A stretch of DNA of 7,437 nt from Pseudomonadota bacterium (GCA_021802595.1 JAJZRT010000173.1:1-7437), one strand, 5' to 3'. Counted from the stretch's first letter, positions 1 through 6,834 are shown. Made by a program: numbers and translations. The notes: generated by a model not told the origin, from the letters alone.

Positions 1-676
<676 letters not shown>

Positions 677-795
677 GAGGAATCCGAAATGCCCGCAGGA
701 CGCGGTAAACCTTTGAATCTTAACATAGCGTCGCAGGCTTCCTGTGACGCCACCAAGACAGCGGCGCACGCTTCCCGTGACCCTGTGTCACCCGC
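677..795. promoter_or_regulatory. Divergent secA / DUF721 intergenic region with GTGAC palindrome
   Basis: These 119 bp must carry the start signals for secA (leftward) and the DUF721 gene (rightward). A palindrome, GTGAC-CCTGT-GTCAC, lies at 777-791, four bases before the DUF721 ATG. A 12-base near-repeat, GCTTCC(T/C)GTGAC, occurs at 737-748 and 770-781, exactly 33 bp apart with one mismatch, so GTGAC occurs twice in direct orientation and once inverted. On the secA strand, TATGTT is a possible -10 element, but I find no good -35 at 16-18 bp from it. Assigning the region a regulatory role rests on position. The repeats are seen directly; a bound protein is a guess. Confidence 0.4.
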
Positions 796-1227
796 ATGAG
801 CGCCGCAAGCCTGGCCGATCTGCTCGCCAGCCAGTTGCCGAACGGGCTGGCAGTGCACGCCCGCGCCCTGTTGAAGACCCAGGCGGCGCTCGATCGTTCC
901 CTGCCCGTGGCGCTGGCCGGGCATGTCCGCGTGATGCAGCTGGAAAACGGCGTATTGAGCCTCGCCTGCGACAGCGGCGCGGTCGCCAGCCGCCTGCGCC
1001 ACCAGACCGATGCGCTGATGGCCAGCCTCGGCAAGCGCGAGATCGCAGTGACGGCCGTACGCGTCAGCGTCAACCCCGACCTGCTGGCGCGCTATGTCCA
1101 CCCCGTCGAGAAAACCGGCTTGCCCCCCGCCGCGCTGGAAGGTCTGGCTCATCTCAACGCGGAAATCGAGAACGGTCCGCTGAAGGACGCGCTGGACAAG
1201 CTGCTACGCCACCATCGCAAGGGCTGA
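796..1227 (+). CDS. DUF721 family protein, DciA-like (DnaB helicase-loading factor)
   Basis: The 143-residue soluble protein begins MSAASLADLLASQ and ends LLRHHRKG. Its length and layout fit the DUF721 family: an N-terminal KH-like half with a central segment like ENGVLSLACDSGAVASRLR, and a short charged C-terminal tail. Members named DciA are thought to act with the replicative helicase DnaB in bacteria that lack DnaC or DnaI. In betaproteobacteria a DUF721 gene is commonly found beside and divergent from secA, as here. The start is firm, because an in-frame TGA lies at 778-780 and no other start codon falls between. No Shine-Dalgarno is visible; the GTGAC palindrome occupies that position. 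The family call comes from recall of sequence and context, not a profile search, and the helicase role is carried over from the family. Confidence 0.8.
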   Translation: MSAASLADLLASQLPNGLAVHARALLKTQAALDRSLPVALAGHVRVMQLENGVLSLACDSGAVASRLRHQTDALMASLGKREIAVTAVRVSVNPDLLARYVHPVEKTGLPPAALEGLAHLNAEIENGPLKDALDKLLRHHRKG

Positions 1228-1322
1228 CGAACCCTCCGCCCTGCCCGTTCGTCAGCGCCAGACTGGGCGGTGCATGCGCCTGCTCACCCACCCAGGTGCG
1301 TTGCGCGTCATGCGTGGAATCC

Positions 1323-1353
1323 CACCCGCATCCGGGTTCAATGGATGCGGGTG
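1323..1353. repeat. Perfect 11-bp inverted repeat (hairpin), possible transcript end
   Basis: CACCCGCATCC at 1323-1333 is exactly complementary to GGATGCGGGTG at 1343-1353, with a 9-base loop, GGGTTCAAT. It starts 95 bases after the DUF721 stop codon. The stem is GC-rich and stable, but no T-run follows on either strand, so it is not a classic intrinsic terminator. It could stabilise the 3' end of the DUF721 transcript, assist Rho, or belong to a dispersed palindromic repeat family. The inverted repeat is seen directly; the function is unknown. Confidence 0.6.
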
Positions 1354-1536
1354 AACGACACTCATCGCGCCAGCGTGCTTTTCCGGAGCGTTAAGGCCTT
1401 TCAAACGGCATGGGCTGCCGGCATCCGGTGCATGCGGCCTGTGCAGCGACCGCTGAACGGCCCGCTCAAGGATTTGACGGCTGATACCGTAAGGGCATGA
1501 GGAGGGATGGGATCTTCCGTGTCAGCTCGGGCAGTT

Positions 1537-1606
1537 CAAACGCACGAGACCCGCACAGTCCGTTTGGAAGAATCCCGCACGCTGCCCCGGCCATCCAGTC
1601 AAACGG
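1537..1606 (+). promoter_or_regulatory. Candidate alternative hairpins in leader of the GGDEF-EAL gene
   Basis: CCGTTTG at 1560-1566 can pair perfectly with CAAACGG at 1600-1606 (33-base loop), or its last six bases can pair with CAAACG at 1537-1542 (18-base loop). The two pairings exclude each other. Another CAAACGG lies further upstream at 1402-1408. The element ends 24 bases before the first possible start of the GGDEF-EAL gene (1631) and 60 bases before the second (1667). It could be a structured RNA leader or a set of protein-binding half sites. The complementarity is seen directly; a regulatory role is inferred from position only. Confidence 0.25.
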
Positions 1607-1630
1607 GTAGCCGGCAAGCTCGCATGACCC

Positions 1631-4330
1631 ATGCCTACGCCGGACTGCCGAGCCATTCGAACGAATATGCGACAAAACACACACAACCAGCCGCGAATCG
1701 TTTTCGTTGCAGGCCTGATCCTGGTGCTGGCCACGCTCTTTTCCGGGTCCATCGTTTTTCTCATGATGGAACGCCATGCCGAGAGCCTGCTGCGCCAGAA
1801 CCTGTTGTCGTCGCTGCAGAACAAGATCAAAACTGTCGAAGCCGAGATTCGCCAGCGCCGCGCGGCAACGGTAACCGTTGCCACCCGCCCGTTTCTGATC
1901 GACGAGATAAAGCAGGCCTCTGTGCCAGGGAGTAGAGACGAAGCGTTGCGCATGCTCGAACGGGGTGCCAGATCCTTCCTCACCAGCGGACTGTCGGCCA
2001 TTGCGCTATACGGCAAAGGCGGACATGAACTGGCCCGCGCGGGAGCCTTTGCGCAGCAGCCCGACCTCGCCATCCCGCTCGACCCTGCGGGACGCACACA
2101 CATCCTGTGGAAGGGCCGTTTCCTGTTACGTACGGACGTGGATATCGAGAGCGACGGACACAGCATCGGCAAGGTGATTGCGGAAGCCCCCTTGCCCGCG
2201 ATAGGCAGCCTGTTCCAGGACTCCAGCCTGGGCAGGACCAGTGATCTGGCCCTGTGCGCCCCCCTGGGCACCGACATGCAGTGCTTCCCCACCAGTCTCA
2301 GCCCGAAGGAAGTAATCCGCCGCCTGGCGCAGCGCCAGCACGGCAAGGCCTTGCCCATGAGCTATGCCCTGCAGGGGCAAACCGGCTTCATCGTCACGCA
2401 TGACTACCGGCACCAGAAGGTGGTGGCGGCCTACAGCCCGATCCAGCCGTTCGGACTGGGCATGGTGCTGAAAATGGACAGCGCGGAACTGTATGCGCCG
2501 GTCTGGTCCCAGGCGCGCCACCTGCTGCCGTTTCTGGTCGCCATGCTGGCGGCGGCGGTCCTGCTGTTGCGCTGGCTGCTCGCTCCGCTGGTCACCCGGC
2601 TGGTTCGCTCTGAACAGCAGGCACGCGAGACCAGCAGCCGGCTGAGCGACAGCGAAAGCCGGATCCATGCCGTGCTGGACAACGTCGACGAAGGCATCGT
2701 CACCACGTCAGAAAGCGGAGTGATCGAACTGTTCAATCCCGGTGCGGAGCGCCTGTTCGGTTTGCGCCATGACGAGGCGGTCGGCCAGAACGTGTCCATG
2801 CTGATGCCCGAGCCGCATCGCAGCCAATACATTGCCGACGTCCAGCATTACATGCGCACGGGCGAAACGCCCATGATCGGCGTGGAACTCGAAGTGATGG
2901 GACTGCGCAGGAACCGCGATGTCTTCCCGATGGATTTGCGCGTGTCAGAGTTCAGCCAGGCGGGGCGTCAACGCCTGATCTGTGTCATGCGCGACATCAC
3001 CCAGCGCAAGGCCACGGAAGCGAAAATCCTGCACATGGTCAATCATGATGCGCTGACCGGCCTGCCCAACCGCAATCTGGTACAGGACCGCATCCAGCAG
3101 GCCATCGCGCGGGCGCAGCGCTCCGCCTCGAGTTTTGCGGTCATGTTCCTCGACCTCGACAAGTTCAAGACCATCAACGATTCCCTCGGCCACAACATCG
3201 GCGACCAGTTGCTGCAAATGGTCGCCGAGCGGATCGTCGCGTGTCTGCGCGATGAAGATACGGTAAGTCGCCAGGGAGGCGACGAATTCATCGTGCTGCT
3301 GGGCAGCACGCACAGCCCCCAGGACACCGCCGTGGTGGCACGCAAGATCCTGAATGCCCTGGCGGCCCCCATTGTCATCGGCGAACGGACCTTGAATACC
3401 GGCGCCAGCATTGGCATCGCCCTCTATCCCGAGGATGGAAAGGACGTGGAAACGCTGCTCAAGAACAGCGACACGGCGATGTATTGCGCCAAGGAATCCG
3501 GGCGCAATCTCTTCCAGTTCTTTGCCCATGAAATGAATGCGAGCGCAGCCGAACGGCTGCTGCTGGAATCCAGGCTACGGCAGGCGGTTGCCGATGGCGC
3601 GCTGCAACTCCATTATCAGCCGCTGGTGAGTCTGGCCGATACGCGCATCGTCGCAACCGAGGCGCTGGTGCGCTGGAACGACGCCGAACTGGGGAATGTC
3701 CCGCCCGCGAAATTCATTCCCGTCGCGGAAGCGTCCGGGCTCATCGTCTCCCTCGGCGAATGGGTGCTCCGGCAGGCCTGCCGTCAGCTCAGGCAATGGC
3801 AGGCGCAGGGCATTGCGCTGCCGCGCATGGTGGTCAATCTTTCGCATCTGCAGTTCCGCCAGAAAAACCTGGCGCAGACCTTCTCCGTCATCATCGAAGA
3901 CGCCGGGGTCGACCCCCGCTGCCTGGGGCTGGAAATCACTGAAAGCGCGATCATGGAAAACCCGGAGATCACCATCGGCACGTTGAATGAACTGAAAGCG
4001 CTCGGCATCGAACTGTCGCTCGACGACTTCGGCACCGGCTACTCGAGCCTCAGCTATCTCAAGCGCCTCCCCATCGACAAACTCAAGATCGACCAGTCAT
4101 TCATTCATGACATTTCCACCGATGCGAGCGACGATGCCATGGTCACGGCCATCATCGCCATGGCGCATTACCTGGGAATACGGGTGGTAGCCGAAGGCGT
4201 GGAAACCGAGGCCCAGCTGGCTTACCTGCGCGAGCACGCCTGCGACGAATACCAGGGTTACCTGTTCAGCCGGCCGCAACCCGCCGATGCGCTGCAACGC
4301 CTGTTCGCGGACTCTCAGGGCATCAATTAA
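1631..4330 (+). CDS. Membrane-anchored sensor PAS-GGDEF-EAL cyclic di-GMP enzyme
   Basis: This 899-residue inner-membrane protein is predicted to make and/or degrade cyclic di-GMP. Domains in order: a membrane helix at about 22-46; a periplasmic sensor at about 47-297, probably Cache-like, with cysteines at 209 and 218; a second helix at about 298-321; a short helical linker; a FixL-type PAS at about 343-460; GGDEF at about 472-630; EAL at about 643-893. The cyclase motif GGDEF is intact at 549-553, and an RxxD product-inhibition site (R540, D543) lies five residues before it. The phosphodiesterase motifs also look complete: E677 in EAL, N736, E768 in ITES, D798-D799 in DDFGTGYSSL, K819, E855 and Q875. 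The start is uncertain. An in-frame TGA at 1625-1627 limits the 5' end; ATG 1631 is used, but ATG 1667 (MRQNTHNQ, 887 residues) places the signal anchor closer to the N-terminus. Neither has a good Shine-Dalgarno. It converges on the lpxC unit, with a 72-bp gap to orf60. Confidence 0.95.
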   Translation: MPTPDCRAIRTNMRQNTHNQPRIVFVAGLILVLATLFSGSIVFLMMERHAESLLRQNLLSSLQNKIKTVEAEIRQRRAATVTVATRPFLIDEIKQASVPGSRDEALRMLERGARSFLTSGLSAIALYGKGGHELARAGAFAQQPDLAIPLDPAGRTHILWKGRFLLRTDVDIESDGHSIGKVIAEAPLPAIGSLFQDSSLGRTSDLALCAPLGTDMQCFPTSLSPKEVIRRLAQRQHGKALPMSYALQGQTGFIVTHDYRHQKVVAAYSPIQPFGLGMVLKMDSAELYAPVWSQARHLLPFLVAMLAAAVLLLRWLLAPLVTRLVRSEQQARETSSRLSDSESRIHAVLDNVDEGIVTTSESGVIELFNPGAERLFGLRHDEAVGQNVSMLMPEPHRSQYIADVQHYMRTGETPMIGVELEVMGLRRNRDVFPMDLRVSEFSQAGRQRLICVMRDITQRKATEAKILHMVNHDALTGLPNRNLVQDRIQQAIARAQRSASSFAVMFLDLDKFKTINDSLGHNIGDQLLQMVAERIVACLRDEDTVSRQGGDEFIVLLGSTHSPQDTAVVARKILNALAAPIVIGERTLNTGASIGIALYPEDGKDVETLLKNSDTAMYCAKESGRNLFQFFAHEMNASAAERLLLESRLRQAVADGALQLHYQPLVSLADTRIVATEALVRWNDAELGNVPPAKFIPVAEASGLIVSLGEWVLRQACRQLRQWQAQGIALPRMVVNLSHLQFRQKNLAQTFSVIIEDAGVDPRCLGLEITESAIMENPEITIGTLNELKALGIELSLDDFGTGYSSLSYLKRLPIDKLKIDQSFIHDISTDASDDAMVTAIIAMAHYLGIRVVAEGVETEAQLAYLREHACDEYQGYLFSRPQPADALQRLFADSQGIN

Positions 4331-4402
4331 ACCACCGCGTACCGTTGCGCACACGCATCATCCCGGCAGTCCGGCCCGCCTAGCCCTTGGACAGGACATT
4401 GT

Positions 4403-4585
4403 TCAGCGCAGCACCACCCGCTCCACCACAAACAGCAACACGGCGACGAAGCCGAAAACAACCGCGAAGCGCAGCACGCGGCCGATATAGCCGAGATATT
4501 TGCGCTCGCCAGTGAGCAGCCACGCCAGCCCGAGCGCCGCCACCGCAATGAGCAGGGCGACGATCAGCAGGCGGACGACGATCAT
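4403..4585 (-). CDS. Small two-helix membrane protein, translationally coupled to lpxC
   Basis: This is a 60-residue protein I cannot name. Two hydrophobic helices, at about 3-24 and 40-55, are joined by a basic segment containing [15 protein letters not shown], and the chain ends ERVVLR. The hairpin topology and positive loop suggest an inner-membrane protein with the loop in the cytoplasm. Its ATG overlaps the TGA of lpxC as ATGA, so it is very likely co-transcribed and translationally coupled with lpxC. No separate strong ribosome binding site is needed or seen. I recall similar short 'TGD/ERRYL...' membrane proteins in betaproteobacteria, which supports a real gene, but no function is known to me. 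Its 3' end faces the GGDEF-EAL gene, and I see no clear intrinsic terminator in the 72 bp between them. Confidence 0.8.
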   Translation of the reverse strand: MIVVRLLIVALLIAVAALGLAWLLTGERKYLGYIGRVLRFAVVFGFVAVLLFVVERVVLR

Positions 4586-5496
4586 GCAGCGAGGGGATGC
4601 AGGCGCAGGAAGGCAGGGGGGACATCCTCGTCACGCTGGAAGCTGACGAACTCCCACGATTCCTGATGCTGCAGCAGTTCGCGCAGCAGGGCGTTGTTGA
4701 GGGCGTGGCCGGACTTGTAGGCCTCGAAGGCGCCGATGACGGGGTGGCCCAGCAGGTACAGGTCGCCAATGGCGTCAAGCACCTTGTGCTTGACGAATTC
4801 GTCGTCGTAGCGCAGGCCGTCCTGATTGAGCACGCGGTATTCGTCCATGACGATGGCGTTGTCGAGCGAGCCACCCAGGGCGAGACCGCTGTTGCGCAGA
4901 GCCTCCACCTCGTGCATGAAGCCGAAAGTCCGGGCGCGCGCGACCTCTTTCGTATAGGCGGTGTCGGCGAAGTCGATGCTGACGGTCTTGCCGCTCTTTT
5001 CGAACACCGGATGCTGGAAGTCGATGGTGAATTCGACCCTGAAGCCGTTGTGGGGGACGAAGCGCGCCCACTTGTCGCCGTCGCGCACCTCGATCGGCTG
5101 CTTGATGCGCACATAGCGCTTCGCCGCATCCTGCTCGACGATGCCGGCGGACTGCAGCAGGAACACGAACGGTGCTGAGGAACCATCCATGATGGGAATT
5201 TCGGGGCCGGTGAGATCCACCAGCAGGTTGTCGATGCCGAGGCCGGCAAGCGCCGACATCAGGTGCTCGACGGTGGACACCTTGGCCGGACCGGACTCGA
5301 GCATCGAGCACAGCCGGGTATCGGTGACGAGATAGGGATCGGCCCTGAGTTCGGCCGGCGGATCGAGATCCATGCGCCGGAACACGATGCCGGCGTCGGG
5401 GCCCGCCGGGCGCAGGGTCATCTCGACCTTGACGCCGGAATGCAGGCCGACGCCGGTCGCCTTGACCGGTGTCTTGAGAGTGCGTTGCTTGATCAT
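4582..5496 (-). CDS. lpxC: UDP-3-O-acyl-N-acetylglucosamine deacetylase LpxC
   Basis: LpxC is the zinc-dependent cytoplasmic deacetylase that performs the committed step of lipid A synthesis, removing acetate from UDP-3-O-acyl-GlcNAc. The 304-residue length matches the family (305 in E. coli). It begins [20 protein letters not shown]. Zinc ligands are H78 (in TVEHLMSAL), H237 and D241 (in [17 protein letters not shown]). E77 is the expected general base and H264 (in SGHALNNAL) the second catalytic histidine. The C-terminus, ending RLHPLAA, is nonpolar, and in E. coli the corresponding tail is the signal for FtsH proteolysis. The gene lies 177 bp after ftsZ, as is usual for dcw clusters, and overlaps the small membrane gene by four bases. 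The ATG at 5494-5496 is preceded by A-rich sequence rather than a clear Shine-Dalgarno. Confidence 0.98.
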   Translation of the reverse strand: MIKQRTLKTPVKATGVGLHSGVKVEMTLRPAGPDAGIVFRRMDLDPPAELRADPYLVTDTRLCSMLESGPAKVSTVEHLMSALAGLGIDNLLVDLTGPEIPIMDGSSAPFVFLLQSAGIVEQDAAKRYVRIKQPIEVRDGDKWARFVPHNGFRVEFTIDFQHPVFEKSGKTVSIDFADTAYTKEVARARTFGFMHEVEALRNSGLALGGSLDNAIVMDEYRVLNQDGLRYDDEFVKHKVLDAIGDLYLLGHPVIGAFEAYKSGHALNNALLRELLQHQESWEFVSFQRDEDVPPAFLRLHPLAA

Positions 5497-5502
5497 TGCG
5501 TT

Positions 5503-5508
5503 ATTTTA
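5503..5508 (-). promoter_or_regulatory. Weak -10-like element directly before lpxC
   Basis: On the lpxC strand TAAAAT sits six bases before the ATG, within an AT-rich patch (GGTTAAAATAACGCA) that stands out in a GC-rich 177-bp gap. At 17 or 18 bp upstream the sequence is GC-rich and unlike TTGACA, and no extended -10 TG is present. If it were used, transcription would start at or beside the ATG. It may instead simply be an unstructured ribosome entry site. The rest of the ftsZ-lpxC gap has short GC-rich palindromes (CCGGG/CCCGG at 5545-5560 and CCCTC/GAGGG at 5606-5617) with no T-run, so no terminator can be called. Confidence 0.2.
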
Positions 5509-5673
5509 ACCGGTCGCGTGGAACGGGCGCCGTTTGCTGGGTGCCCGGGTATGACCCCGGCCCATGCAGACGGTTCACCCGCCCCCGTGGTGCGCCAGCC
5601 GCAAGCCCTCCCGAGGGACGCCGATCCGCATGGACTCCCGCCCATGTGGCACCGCACGCGACGGCAACCGCGC

Positions 5674-6822
5674 TCAGTCCGCCTGGCGGCGCAGGAAGGC
5701 CGGGATGTCCAGGGTGTCGATGCCGGAATCGGTCATCGCCTGAATGGTGCGGCTGCGACGGCTGGTCATCACGCTAGGCAGTTCCTCGCTGTGGCCGCTC
5801 ACCATCATCGGCGCATCGTCAGTGCCGGTACGGATGATCTGCATCGGCTTCTGGTTCTGACGTGCGACCGGGTTGCCGAGGCCGGTGGCGACCATGGTGA
5901 CGCGCAGGGCGTCTTCCATGGTGTCGTCGAGCACCTGGCCGACGATGACGGTGGCCTCTTCCGCGGTGAATCCCTTGATGGTGTTCATCACCTCATGGAT
6001 TTCCTTCATCTTGACGGTCGACGAGGCGGTGATGTTGACCAGCACGCCGCGCGCGCCGGCAAGGTTGACGTCTTCCAGCAGCGGGCTGGCGACGGCCTGT
6101 TCGGCGGCGATGCGCGCTCGGTTCTCGCCGCTGGCCTGCGCCGAGCCCATCATGGCCATGCCCATTTCGCTCATCACGGTGCGCACGTCGGCGAAGTCGA
6201 CGTTGACCAGACCCGGGCAGTTGATGACCTCGGCGATGCCGCCGACAGCGCCATGCAGTACGTTGTTGGCGGCCTTGAAGGCGTCGAGCATGGAGACATC
6301 GTCGCCCAGCACCTGCATCAGCTTCTCGTTGGGGATGATGATCAGCGAATCGACGTGGCGCGCCAGCGCCTCGATGCCGGCGTTGGCGGCACGCACGCGC
6401 TTGCCTTCGAACATGAAGGGCTTGGTGACCACCGCCACGGTCAGGATGCCGAGTTCCTTGGCGACTTCGGCCACCACCGGGGCAGCGCCGGTGCCGGTGC
6501 CGCCGCCCATGCCGGCGGTGATGAACAGCATGTCCGCGCCATCGATCAGCTCGGCGATGCGCTCGCGGTCCTCCAGCGCGGCTTCGCGGCCGACCTCCGG
6601 ATTGGCGCCGGCACCCAGGCCCTTGGTCACGCCATTGCCCAGCTGCAGCTGGACCTTGGCCTGGTTGCGCTTCAGCGCCTGCGCGTCGGTGTTGATGGCG
6701 ATGAATTCCACGCCATTCAAGCCCGAGGCGATCATGTGATCGACCGCATTGCCACCGCAGCCGCCCACGCCGATCACCTTGATCACTGCGTCCTGGGTAT
6801 CTACATCCATCAGTTCAAACAT
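5674..6822 (-). CDS. ftsZ: Cell division GTPase FtsZ
   Basis: FtsZ is the tubulin-like GTPase that polymerises into the cytoplasmic Z ring and recruits the division machinery. The chosen ATG (6820-6822) gives 382 residues starting MFELMDVDTQDAVIKVIGVG. Motifs: the GGCGGNAV nucleotide loop near residues 20-27, the tubulin signature GGGTGTG at 106-112, and the catalytic T7 loop NVDFADVR with D209 and D212. A variable linker spans about 317-370. The C-terminal peptide DIPAFLRRQAD at 372-382 binds FtsA and ZipA-type partners and is almost identical to that of E. coli. The reading frame stays open for 12 more codons upstream, but those residues (MWFCLGQKEESN) are unlike FtsZ and would include the ribosome binding site. 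It follows ftsA by 123 bp and precedes lpxC. Confidence 0.99.
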   Translation of the reverse strand: MFELMDVDTQDAVIKVIGVGGCGGNAVDHMIASGLNGVEFIAINTDAQALKRNQAKVQLQLGNGVTKGLGAGANPEVGREAALEDRERIAELIDGADMLFITAGMGGGTGTGAAPVVAEVAKELGILTVAVVTKPFMFEGKRVRAANAGIEALARHVDSLIIIPNEKLMQVLGDDVSMLDAFKAANNVLHGAVGGIAEVINCPGLVNVDFADVRTVMSEMGMAMMGSAQASGENRARIAAEQAVASPLLEDVNLAGARGVLVNITASSTVKMKEIHEVMNTIKGFTAEEATVIVGQVLDDTMEDALRVTMVATGLGNPVARQNQKPMQIIRTGTDDAPMMVSGHSEELPSVMTSRRSRTIQAMTDSGIDTLDIPAFLRRQAD

Positions 6823-6828
6823 GTTGCT

Positions 6829-6834
6829 CTCCTC
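6829..6834 (-). promoter_or_regulatory. Strong Shine-Dalgarno of ftsZ
   Basis: On the ftsZ strand GAGGAG stands six bases before the ATG (GAGGAGAGCAACATG), close to ideal spacing. It is the best ribosome binding site in the window and fixes the ftsZ start at 6822 rather than the longer reading frame beginning at 6858. Strong initiation fits the high FtsZ level, relative to FtsA, known in other bacteria. Confidence 0.85.

Larger units (their letters stand above)
1228..1630. other. 403-bp gene-free stretch with several inverted repeats
   Basis: This stretch separates the DUF721 gene from the GGDEF-EAL gene, both on the plus strand. I see no convincing coding region; the ORFs crossing it have no recognisable product and no well-spaced ribosome binding site. 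It holds an imperfect hairpin at 1263-1295 (CTGGG and GGTG pairing with CACC and CCCAG), a perfect 11-bp hairpin at 1323-1353, and a family of CAAACG words at 1402, 1537 and 1600 with an inverted CCGTTTG at 1560. TTGACG at 1474-1479 resembles a sigma-70 -35 element, but the best -10 at proper spacing (CATGAG, 1496-1501) matches only three of six positions. AGGAGG at 1500-1505 has an ATG only one base after it, too close to function for that start. The promoter of the downstream gene should lie here, but I cannot place it. Confidence 0.6.

Noticed and set aside
1323..1353. tRNA T-arm-like GGGTTCAAT within the hairpin
   Set aside because: No acceptor, D or anticodon arms can be formed around it, and the 11-bp stem is far longer than a T stem.
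1270..1500. 76-codon plus-strand frame after the DUF721 gene
   Set aside because: It has no ribosome binding site, contains both inverted-repeat arms of the 1323-1353 hairpin and gives no recognisable protein.
1497..1610. 37-codon plus-strand frame (MRRDGIFRVSSG...) in the leader of the GGDEF-EAL gene, as a possible leader peptide
   Set aside because: The AGGAGG lies within its own second and third codons rather than upstream, and the peptide shows no regulatory codon run.
1522..2358. 278-codon minus-strand frame opposite the N-terminal part of the GGDEF-EAL gene
   Set aside because: It has an Arg/Ser-rich product with no recognisable domain, and the plus strand has clear domain structure in this range.
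4331..4402. Bidirectional terminator between the convergent GGDEF-EAL gene and orf60
   Set aside because: Only short GC-rich complementarities are present (for example GTCC/GGAC at the ends of a 16-base loop), with no T-run on either strand.
5493..5645. 50-codon minus-strand frame in the ftsZ-lpxC gap whose TGA overlaps the lpxC ATG
   Set aside because: The stop-start overlap is appealing, but there is no Shine-Dalgarno, and the product (MGGSPCGSASLG...) is low-complexity Gly/Ala/Arg/Pro with no hydrophobic core. It is probably chance in GC-rich DNA.
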